From Cladochytrium replicatum (lineage: Eukaryota > Chytridiomycota > Chytridiomycetes > Cladochytriales > Cladochytriaceae), in NCBI GenBank assembly GCA_025526935.1, contig JAHLKD010000007.1, forward strand, positions 496,001 through 560,000: a stretch of DNA of 64,000 bases. Reading direction: 5' to 3'. The translations under genes and the position numbers were made by a program. Under the pieces are notes generated by a model, which had not been told where the DNA came from, did not search any database, and saw nothing but the letters and a program-made list of their open reading frames with translations. Of this stretch, positions 50,831 to 64,000 are shown in pieces (within the stretch, counting starts at the first letter, position 1; each line of letters begins with the position of its first letter).

Positions 50831-52336
50831 ATGCGCTTTTCCCACCTCGATCCCGACGTGATTGTTGGTCCCCTTGCCTTCTATCTCAACGACCACGCCA
50901 TACGCCTGTCCCAAACCTGCCACCACTTCAGACGCCTCCTCTTTCCCCAAATCCTCGACCGAAGGACCGTTCGAGTATGGACGATCGTGTCCTGTGGCTC
51001 CGACGGCACGCATTTTCGCCGTTCTCTTGATCCACTGGGCAAATTTCGAGAAGCATTTTTGACAAACCCGGACGCTCTTGGACACTTCAAGTCCCTCGAT
51101 GTGCGTTACACTTCGCTTGACATCCCCGGTCTTGATGCGCATTGGGACGTCCTTGGTACACTTCTACCCACTGTGCGGGATGTGAGTTTGACATTTATCC
51201 ACGCGAGCCCAGGAGCGGCGCACACGACCTGCTCTCTCTTTCACGCTCTGGCACTGAGTAATTCCCAGCTGCGGTCCCTCGATCTATCGCTCTCATGCGC
51301 GCTCGATACCCCTGACGAACCATCTGCCCTTGATAACATGCTCCTCGCAACGAGCGCGTTGCTTCGACAGCAACAGAAAGGATACCTTAAGAAACTCAAA
51401 TTGATCGTTCGATTTTCTGCATTCCATGTCAAACCTTCCACCTGGCTGCATTTATGCGAAAGTTTACAATCCGTCTCACAATCCCTAACTCATTTCACCT
51501 GGGGCGTCACCCACGCAACCGGATCGCATCCCGACCAATTCAGCTTCGTCGACCGTCTCGTGCAGACATCTCCAAACCTCCACACTGTCTCCTTCGAATC
51601 CGTCGTGTCAGATCTCCGTTCCAAAGCCGCGCAGATGTACATCAACTCACTCAAATACTCCCGCTCCAACCTCACCGAGCTGATCCTCCAAGGCGCGCAG
51701 CTGCTCCACGACAACACCACCCTCGTCGACGCCATGAAACCCCACCAACCCCTGCACCAACTCCAAAAACTCACTCTCCGATTCTGCCACCTTGACGAAC
51801 CCTCGATCCTCAAACTCGCCGAAACCATCGCGTCCCTCCCGAACCTACATGCGCTCTCCCTCGATCTCAACATCCTCGACCTCCCCTCGAAGTCCACCAC
51901 CAACGAATTTTCGCGATCGATCCAGAACGCGCAGAGGCTGAAAGAACTTTCGCTTGGTGGCCCCTGGCTCGCGTACCTTTCAATCCCTGAACTCTCGCGC
52001 GCAGTCCTGCGCTCGAAATCGATCAAGAGGTTAAGGCTGAGCAGGATCGACGATTGGAGTTCGGCAGATGTGAACCTCGTGGTCAAGTTCCTTGGAGAAG
52101 AGAAGGTGGAGGTCCCCGTGCTCAGGGCGCTCGAGATTGATCGGTCGCCTATTGACGCGGAACTTTGTGCGCACTTGGAGAGGCTGGTGTGGAACTTGGG
52201 GTCACTGGAGACAGTGTCGTTGAAGAATGTGTGGAGCAAGAGGAGGAAGGAGATGGATCTGAGGAAAGTGGTGGAGGGCTTGAGGAAGAAGGTTGCAGTT
52301 CCTGGACGGAGAGTTGCTGTGGAGTTTGAATTGTGA
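50831..52336 (+). CDS. F-box-like / leucine-rich-repeat protein
   Basis: One uninterrupted 501-residue frame from ATG 50831. The N-terminus (LDPDVIVGPLAFYLNDHAIR, LSQTCHHFRRLLFPQ) resembles a degenerate F-box of the kind that binds Skp1 in SCF ubiquitin ligases. The remainder has irregular leucine-rich repeats: SQLRSLDLSLS, LKKLKLIVRF, SNLTELILQGAQLL, HQLQKLTLRFCHLDEPSILK, NLHALSLDLNILDLP, RLKELSLGGPWL, SIKRLRLSRI and SLETVSLKNVW. Such proteins recruit substrates through the LRR; the target is unknown. Codons are more C-ending than in neighbours and there is no intron. No signal peptide or membrane helix. Confidence 0.75.
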   Translation: MRFSHLDPDVIVGPLAFYLNDHAIRLSQTCHHFRRLLFPQILDRRTVRVWTIVSCGSDGTHFRRSLDPLGKFREAFLTNPDALGHFKSLDVRYTSLDIPGLDAHWDVLGTLLPTVRDVSLTFIHASPGAAHTTCSLFHALALSNSQLRSLDLSLSCALDTPDEPSALDNMLLATSALLRQQQKGYLKKLKLIVRFSAFHVKPSTWLHLCESLQSVSQSLTHFTWGVTHATGSHPDQFSFVDRLVQTSPNLHTVSFESVVSDLRSKAAQMYINSLKYSRSNLTELILQGAQLLHDNTTLVDAMKPHQPLHQLQKLTLRFCHLDEPSILKLAETIASLPNLHALSLDLNILDLPSKSTTNEFSRSIQNAQRLKELSLGGPWLAYLSIPELSRAVLRSKSIKRLRLSRIDDWSSADVNLVVKFLGEEKVEVPVLRALEIDRSPIDAELCAHLERLVWNLGSLETVSLKNVWSKRRKEMDLRKVVEGLRKKVAVPGRRVAVEFEL

Positions 52337-53470
52337 TGACTTTCGACCATTGCAATGCAAATTTCTTGTAAATATGTCGTTTATTTGGAACAATATTCAA
52401 TGAAAATTATTTTGATTATAGTCGTACGTTAATATTGGCGGAGAAATGGCAGAAGTTAGCACAAAAACAACAGAAACTGAGAGGTCATCCCGATCTCTTC
52501 CATATTGATCGTTTAGTTCCCACATAGTCGCAATGAAATGACAGTAATATTATTACAAATTCTGAAGAATCTCTGATTTGCACGACAAGTCTTTCCACAC
52601 AAACCCTCCACATCATCAAATCAAGTTGAAGCTGCGATATGGTTGCGGTTGAGCGGTCATACGATCCAGGGTGTAAAATCGGTTCACTTGGATGCCAAAC
52701 ATGGCGGCGGTGTTAGGGCCGATTCGTTGTAACTGTTGTTCTGCCTTGATAAGGTCAGGCAAATAGTGAAACCGTCTGAGATCTGATATAACAAGACGAC
52801 TCCTGCACCGCCTGATTTGTCGATAACGCCGCGTTAAGTTGAAAGAAGTATACCAAAAGTTAGGCATTCCAGCAAGAACAACAGAACCAGCGAGCTGTCT
52901 GGATAAGACATTCCTCTAATGTCAGCTGGCAGTCCGTAATGCCGTTGGTATGGTAGTGCACTGAATACTGATTGTTGATGTCCACACAGCACAAACAGCC
53001 ATGGGTCGCTCAGAGAATCGAAAATTCTTTATTTGAAGTAGAGGTAAAAGGTCAAAGATCATCAAAACATTCTCAGAAAGAAAAGTTATATTCCATTCGG
53101 TAAGACACTTACAGATTGTCGCTACAGTATTACTGGCTTTGGGGTCGAGTTTTCAGGCTCCATATGGTCAAAAACAAAATCTACTCGCGGCTGGCTGGTC
53201 CCAATGTCGAAATAACATATAAAAAAACATAAAAAGGATACGAGCTAATGGGCAGTGAAGATATTAAGTCCGGAAAAATGAGGACGTCAAAAGACAAAAA
53301 AAGTGATCAAAGAACGATACTGGGAATTCGAAGAAGAATCAGATTTTCGACAAACGAACCAAACCAACAGTGCAGCATCTAGCTACGGCTAAAACGAAAT
53401 AAGAACTGTTGAAATGCTGACCAGCACGATTCCTGCACAAAATTCCAAAATAGAAATATACCGTTTACTC
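52337..53470. other. Intergenic; one minus-strand open frame of unknown status
   Basis: At 52616-52867 the minus strand is open and reads RRFHYLPDLIKAEQQLQRIG then FGIQVNRFYTLDRM, ending SFNLI. This could be the last exon of an unrecognised gene, with a possible acceptor just before the RRFHY stretch, but no upstream exon was found. The rest is A/T-rich with no feature seen. Confidence 0.35.
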
Positions 53471-55073
53471 TCACTTTGTCGAGAAAACCCTCACACTACC
53501 ATCCCAGCTCGCTGTATACACCAACCCGCTTCCCGCCAGCCCCGCAACAACCTTCCGCACCTGCGCGCCATGTCCCCCAAGCCTAACCGTCACATTCCCA
53601 GAAACCACATCATTCCCAAGAGCGACCTGGTCCGTGCTTCCACCTGTGAAAACCATAGATCCGCGATCACGATCCAGCGCAACCGCCCACACCCCACCTT
53701 TATGATCTTTCAGCACCCGCGTCGTGGTCGCGTTCACAACATTCCATATCCGCGTCGTGGCGTCCTCAGAAACGGTGAACAGTGTCGCGCCATCGCGGGA
53801 GACTGCGAGGTCCATGAGTGTTCCCGTGTGGCCCGTGTACGTTCTCAGAGGTGCAGCTGTGGCTATCAAGAAACTTCGTGCTGTTTGGTCCTGGCTCGCG
53901 GTGAACAGTGTCTGTAAATAAGTGAAATGAGCCTTACGTTACATATTGCACCTGGTCTCTTTTTAGCTTACCGTCCCGTCGGTGGATATCTTAACGCCCC
54001 AAACAGTACTTGAATGCCCAACAAAAGTCCTCACCACCAATCCCGTAGTCGCGTCCCATTGCCTCACGATCCCGTCCATGCACCCCGTAAAAACGCTCTT
54101 CCCGTCCCCAGTGCACGTCACGCTCGTCACACCCTGCGGATGTGTGAATGATCTCACCGCTTTGCTCAAGTCCCCAATCTCGTACGCGCGCATCATGCCG
54201 TCGTCGCTCCCAGCGTACACGACGTCACCTACAGGGCTTACATCTAACCCGTACACGACCGTCGCATTCGACCCGACCTGCGCGACGGAAACCGAGTTGC
54301 CCGACGCCGTGTCCCAGATCTGGAGCGCGCCAGTTCGGTAGCCTGCGACCACGCGTGTGCCGTTCGAGCTGAGTGTTAGAGACATCACGTTACCCTGGTT
54401 GGATGAGGCCGGCTTGAAGACCCGTGAAGCTTGCGTGATCGCGAGGGTTGGAGAAGGAGCAGGGCGGGAAGTTGTGGTTGTTGAAGTAGCTGTGAACGTG
54501 GTGGTTTCTTCGGTAGTTGTGGTTGTGGTGGAATTGGAGTCGAGCGAAGATTCAGTGGATGAGGATACGTTGGATCTTAGGGAGATAACGATGCCAACGG
54601 CGACGCCGGATACAATCAGGGCAGCGAGGGCAACCAGCACCCAGGTTAAAATAGGAACCGCTCGTTTCGTCGCTTTTCGATCTTCAATGCAACACCTTTA
54701 GCTTTTGAATAACAATTAGTCTCTCTTCCCGTTGCTTACTACGATTATTGCGCATTGCTACAGAAAACGTTGGTGAAAGCAGTCTCTCCTTAGAATCTTG
54801 CGAGCCTGCCGCAACAGAAGAAGGGGCTGATGGCCATGACTGTGCAATAGGTACGACAACCATGTTTGGCCCCACTCCGGGATGCACGATTTGTGGTGTA
54901 GCGGGTCGCGATACTGGGATATACTCGATCTGTGGCGAGTGCACAAACTGCATAACAACGGGTGATTTGGGTACGGATGCGAGCCTGGTGATCTGTTGGT
55001 GAGCGCCATCTGTTTCGCTATCTCTCAGCATAACAACGCCTTTGTGTACTGGTCTTTGTTGTTCGTCTGCCAT
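53471..55073 (-). CDS. Membrane-anchored WD40-repeat protein (predicted type II)
   Basis: The ATG at 55073 starts a hydrophilic N-tail of about 115 residues. After a short intron comes a basic stretch (KATKRAVP) and a membrane helix (ILTWVLVALAALIVSGVAVG). A Ser/Thr-rich, probably glycosylated stalk follows, then seven or so WD40-type blades: VMSLTLSSNGTRVVAGYRTG, LQIWDTASG, VVYGLDVSPVGDVVYAGSDD, VTSVTCTGDGKSVFTGCMDG, IVRQWDATTGLVVRTFVGHS, LMDLAVSRDGATLFTVSED, TTRIWNV, GVWAVALDRDRGSMVFTGGS and a last blade ending WDGSVRVFSTK. With no N-terminal signal peptide, a positive flank before the helix and an S/T stalk after it, the propeller is predicted to face the lumen or outside. Two introns keep frame. 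Function unknown. Confidence 0.78.
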
Positions 55074-55310
55074 GGTGTGATACTGCTTTGCAAGATTTGG
55101 AAAATGGAAAGTGCTGAGGGTTCGACAGTTTAATGTTCTGCATTTGACAGGTGGTTTGTCGGTCCGTCAGACCGCGACTGTCAGATGTGTGGCACAGAGT
55201 GATACACCAAAAACTAATGAAAAATCCTTATTGCAACAACAACTTAAAAGCATTTCATAGCAGTCTTAGCTCAGCATATGGAACCTTTATCCAATATATC
55301 GAATGCGAAT

Positions 55311-59116
<3,806 letters not shown>

Positions 59117-59477
59117 GTTTTGATCGAGTGGCTACTCCAGAGGGTGCAATGGGTCGATTGCTAATGGAACGCAAGTCAGTAGTGCAGTGGAGGTCCTTTA
59201 AAAGTCCCGATCGAGCCACCCTCGGGCTTTCCATGCAGCAGAAGAGCACGCTGCGATGCGTTACTCACCGGACGAAATGCACCTCAGATCGTTCACCAAG
59301 GATTCCAAAGGAGACAAAGTGGCAAATACGCTCGTTGCCCCGGTAATGCCAATGAAATAAACTCCGTCCCGACCTCTATTGGATTGTCTCGTCACACGAA
59401 TGAGGCGACTCGGATCCTCCTCCGAATGCTCTGTGTTGCTCTGGTCTCACGGGTTGTGGGTGGAGTGGCTGTGAGAG

Positions 59478-59969
59478 ATGGTTGGTCCCGTTGAGGAAGT
59501 GCGGTCTATGGCGAGGTACCAGGCGGTCTTGGCTGGGTCGGAAACAGTCGTCGTAGGTTTGTGCACTTGGAATAGGCCCAAACTTTAGATCAATGACTGA
59601 TCTTACGTATCTTCAAAAGACTTCTTTGCAAGCTGGGTAATGGCAAATTTTGCGAAGAGACAAGGTGGTTTTATGTTTTTGACTTTTTTTGGACAGTGCC
59701 GTCCTTGCGACTTGATCCTTCCGAAATATCAAGAGCTTGCGTCACGATTTCCTGCTACGTTTATCAAAGTTGACATTGATGAGGTGCAACCACAAAATTA
59801 TGACCAATTCGTTGATTGATATTGTTGGGCGCAGGTTCCTGGCGTCGCTCAGCTTGCGAACGTTCGTGCCATGCCCACGTTTCATGTTTACAAGCACGGG
59901 AAGAGAATAGCGGAGATGGTGGGTGCGGACAAGTATAAGCTCGAAGAGATGATCAAGAGGACGGTGTGA
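59478..59969 (+). CDS. Thioredoxin with WCRPC active site
   Basis: A 105-residue dithiol reductase. Exons 59478-59556, 59620-59636, 59697-59784 and 59835-59969 all have GT-AG borders and keep frame. The second exon is only 17 nt and splits the active-site block: ETVVVDFFASW then CRPCDLILPKYQELASRF. The rest is typical: FIKVDIDEVPGVAQLANVRA, the cis-proline MPTFHVYKHGKRI, and VGADKYKLEEMIKRTV at the end. The active site is W-C-R-P-C rather than W-C-G-P-C. Arg in the second position is uncommon in classical thioredoxins and should alter redox potential or partner choice. No presequence, so cytosolic is likely. It is divergent from PKC1 (ATG-to-ATG 361 bp). Confidence 0.93.
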
Positions 59970-60074
59970 ATTGATAATTTACATACAAAGAACAAAACGG
60001 ATATATATTTTAGCCCAGATGTTCAACATCTATTCGCTGTAGCGGCTGCCTCAATCGGCGGAACGTGGGACAAA

Positions 60075-61282
60075 CTATTTGCGCAAATGTTTCGACATGA
60101 GCAACTCGTAAACTGCCATCGTGGTGCATTTCCGATTTTCCGCTTCTTGCCACACGATCGAGCGGGTCGGGTTGTAAAACACCTGTGAGATATGTCAGCA
60201 CTACCCCCTGATTCGTCCATATTACTGTAATCGCCTACCTCGTCGTCAACCTCCTCCTGCTTCCGTGGTAAGCAGTGCATAAACTTCCACTGAGGTTTCG
60301 CTCCACCTTCCTTCGCCATCTGCTCTGTTACCCTGAAACCTTTGAAATCCGCCAGACGCTTCTGCTTCTCAGCTTCCATACCCATCGAAATCCAGGTGTC
60401 TGTCACAATGACATCTGCGCCATGAATCGCATCTTTAGGATTATGGAAGTACTCAATGGATCCAGCTGGTGAATTCTGTTTTGCGTACTCGAGAACGTCG
60501 GGATCTACATCGTAGCCTTTGGGTGTTGCGACTGTCACACGCGCCCCGATTCGGGGAAGCGTCAAGAGAATCGAGTTCAGGACGTTGTTGGCGTCGCCGA
60601 CCCAGGCGACGTGGATTGGTGGAAGGTGCGGGAGTGGTGTTGACGGAGTTGAGGCAAGTAGGTGTGCATTTGGCACGAACGTTTCGTAAAGAGTAACGGC
60701 ATCGGCAAGGAGTTGGAGAGGATGGTACTTATCACTCAGAGCATTAATCACTGGTACAGTTGAGTGTTCAGCAACCGTCTGAAATCGAAGTGAGTTGTAA
60801 GAAACGCAGGAAGCATTCGACTCTCTTACCTCAATGACCTCGTGCCCGTCTACACGAGCAACAATGCAGTCAACCATACTCGACATCACTTTCGCAGTGT
60901 CGCTCAGAGGTTCTCCACCCCCAGCCCAATGAACATCATCCTTTCCCAAAAATAGTGTGCTCCCGCCGTAGAAAGCCCACCCACTTTCACAAGAAACCCT
61001 CGTTCGGGTGCTCCTCTTTGAAAACAACATCGCCATCGTCCGCCCTCGCAGGTCGATTGGCAATTGGCCTCCCAGCTGTGGCCGTGGAGTTGATGAGGCA
61101 ATGAGAGCCTTGATTTCGAGTGATCGGCGCAATAGCGATAGAATCTGCGGAACGCTGTAGTCCTTCAAGGTTTTGAAATGGAGCGGCTTTGATGCGGTGC
61201 TCATGCTCCGTTTAACATGGCTGAACAGCATATTTGCTTGTCGAGTGGCCCCGAAAGCCGAGAAGAGCATCGGAGAGATCAT
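60075..61282 (-). CDS. ARG3: Ornithine carbamoyltransferase, mitochondrial
   Basis: Joins carbamoyl phosphate and ornithine to citrulline in arginine synthesis. From ATG 61282 the presequence (MISPMLFSAFGATRQANMLF, then SHVKRSM) suits mitochondrial import. Carbamoyl-phosphate site: FSKRSTRTRVSCESGW, then FLGKDDVHWAGGGEPLSDTA. An intron (about 60774-60830) lies between NASCVSYNSLRF and QTVAEHSTVPVINALSDKYH. The ornithine side shows HPLQLLADAVTLYE, VAWVGDANNVLNS, DVIVTDTWISMGME and KFMHCLPRK (the HCLP motif). The last exon joins at about 60187: VFYNPTRSIVWQEAENRK, MAVYELLMSKHLRK. All catalytic motifs are present and length is normal. Baker's yeast keeps this enzyme cytosolic; the presequence here fits the mitochondrial location of most fungi. 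Confidence 0.95.
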
Positions 61283-62085
61283 GGAACCAGGAAGGATCTA
61301 AGACCGGAGGAAATCACGTCTTAATGACTGCCCAAAAACGATCTGACTGTTTTGTGTTATATCACTCGAAAAACAACAGTCGAAGATGACAGATGGATGT
61401 GTCACGTGCCTGTACACAGCCTTTCGGTCTTTTTCGGGGAACGGCGATGTCAATGTTGGTCTGTCGCATTCTTGGACGTGCGACTTCGCATACAGTCCGC
61501 AATGTGCAATCAATACCGAAAGCAGCACATTCACAATTGACTGCACGACCACTATCCATCTCGCCGCTAAGAATATCAACTCATTTGGCATTTGCTCGAA
61601 CACCTGTGGTGGGTTCACTTTTGTCATCGGGAAAAAAACCTAATGATGCTTGGTTCACAAAGAATTTAGAAAGTCCAATATGCTCCACCTCTTCGATCAC
61701 AATGAGCAGTAGAACGAATTCGCTTTCGTGCTCAATAACCCAGGAAACTACAATCGACACGTTACGGAGATCGGCAGGGGGGGCAGCCATCCGGGCATGG
61801 TTTTCTCAGGCCGCAGATGATTTCTAGGGGAATGGTCGTGTGAAAAATAATACATTTTGATGGAAAGTATAACAATGATGTCAGTCGCTTTCACGTGGTG
61901 TCATGCTCCATCAGCTCACACGTGTCTCTCACGTGTACATCTGTGATCTCATCACCCACCACTGAATCAGACATTTGCTCCATCTTTGCTTGCTACGCTC
62001 CCTTTTTTAAGCTCAAACGTACCCCCGCTTTTTGCTTAGCAGCCACTTACAACACTGACACACTTCCCGTCGGACCCTAAACATC
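61283..62085. other. Divergent region between ARG3 and LYS20 with unassigned open frames
   Basis: A plus-strand frame (61393-61827) has an N-terminus rich in Arg/Ser resembling a mitochondrial presequence (MSMLVCRILGRATSHTVRNV). Two minus-strand frames overlap it (61298-61627 and 61581-61790, the latter reading ADLRNVSIVVSWVIEHESEF). Only one strand can be real and I cannot choose. None is a known family. The last 250 bp is probably the LYS20 promoter. Confidence 0.35.
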
Positions 62086-63631
<1,546 letters not shown>

Positions 63632-64000
63632 AAAAGATCGCTACAACGTTTCGCTTTGGCCCAACCAGTGTGGCCACTTTTCTGTGTTTCAATAATTCAT
63701 GTGTTCAACTGGATCACTTGAAATGGACCTTTGTGGACATCCAAATTCCTTTATTCACTTTTTAATTCTGGGAGGATTTGAACTTTGAAGCGATGAGTGT
63801 ACAGCTTCGTGATTTTGGGCGGACTGTAAATTGAATATACTCGTAAGCAACTCAACTCTGCTGCGGAGACTTACTATGATCTGCTAACCACATGTCTGTT
63901 GCCGCAAACGGCAATGGAAATGTCCAGAGTTGTATTAAAAGAACAAGAAAATATAAATGAACCAAAGGAAGCATCATTTATGATCTGAATGAGATTTCGA
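63632..64000. other. 3' flank of LYS20
   Basis: 369 bp of AT-rich sequence to the window edge. No coding frame or RNA gene was recognised. Confidence 0.6.

Noticed and set aside
51490-52350. 286-residue minus-strand frame opposite the F-box gene
   Set aside because: The plus strand has regular LRR spacing and a clean ATG-to-stop frame; the minus frame is Ser/Arg-rich noise from complementary codons.
59637-59700. Thioredoxin active site read as FGQCRPC
   Set aside because: The FLTFFGQ stretch is intron sequence; splicing at 59636/59697 gives the normal FFASW before CRPC.

Overview
The window is nuclear DNA of a fungus. Genes lie on both strands, are split by many short GT-AG introns (about 45-100 bp), and have no operons. 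Fungal hallmarks are homocitrate synthase (alpha-aminoadipate lysine route), a Pkc1-type protein kinase C (HR1-HR1-C2-C1-C1-kinase), the 25S rRNA methyltransferase Bmt2, a Kap123 importin and a CBM1 cellulose-binding module. A QxxHH-type fatty-acid elongase, a CBM1-plus-expansin protein and a true EF-1alpha would suit an early-diverging (chytrid-like) lineage. That placement is inference; the sequence alone does not fix the phylum.

Layout: 1-2188 Vip1/PPIP5K kinase (minus, runs off the left edge); 2444-3389 wrecked 2-oxoglutarate oxygenase; 3504-5658 SV2-like MFS transporter; 5907-8246 SelO AMPylase; 8363-9312 broken quinone reductase; 9692-10306 Ctf8; 11649-13537 TEF1 with a 5'UTR intron and a 9-nt microexon; 14580-15030 alpha/beta-hydrolase relic; 15132-16973 unknown gene; 17190-18150 broken CCDC174-like gene; 18396-21472 BMT2 and NMD3, tail to tail with one base between their stop codons; 21905-23696 CBM1/expansin gene with a nonsense codon; 23924-26054 sphingoid-base kinase; 27008-28101 short-chain dehydrogenase; 28377-28449 tRNA-Lys(UUU); about 28500-31270 a dead 5'-truncated LINE; 31543-34020 repeat-rich disordered protein; 34370-35200 unresolved; 35466-37053 TAF12; 37343-37911 cytochrome oxidase subunit VIa; 38960-40440 amidase relic; 41152-42075 fatty-acid elongase; 43409-48060 importin Kap123/IPO4; 48391-50029 receptor-like protein with a cytoplasmic SH3 domain; 50831-52336 F-box/LRR-like protein; 53471-55073 membrane-anchored WD40 protein; 55311-59116 PKC1; 59478-59969 thioredoxin; 60075-61282 ornithine carbamoyltransferase; 62086-63631 homocitrate synthase.

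Two themes stand out. First, intact core genes alternate with clearly decayed accessory enzyme genes (oxygenase, quinone reductase, hydrolase, expansin, amidase, CCDC174-like). One of these has its 3' coding segment inverted in place. Second, the right half carries three surface-signalling candidates (SH3 receptor, membrane-tethered WD40 propeller, PKC1) within 11 kb. No phage-like, CRISPR or biosynthetic cluster was seen. Exon borders are read by eye; those given to the base are supported by conserved flanking peptide, the others are approximate.
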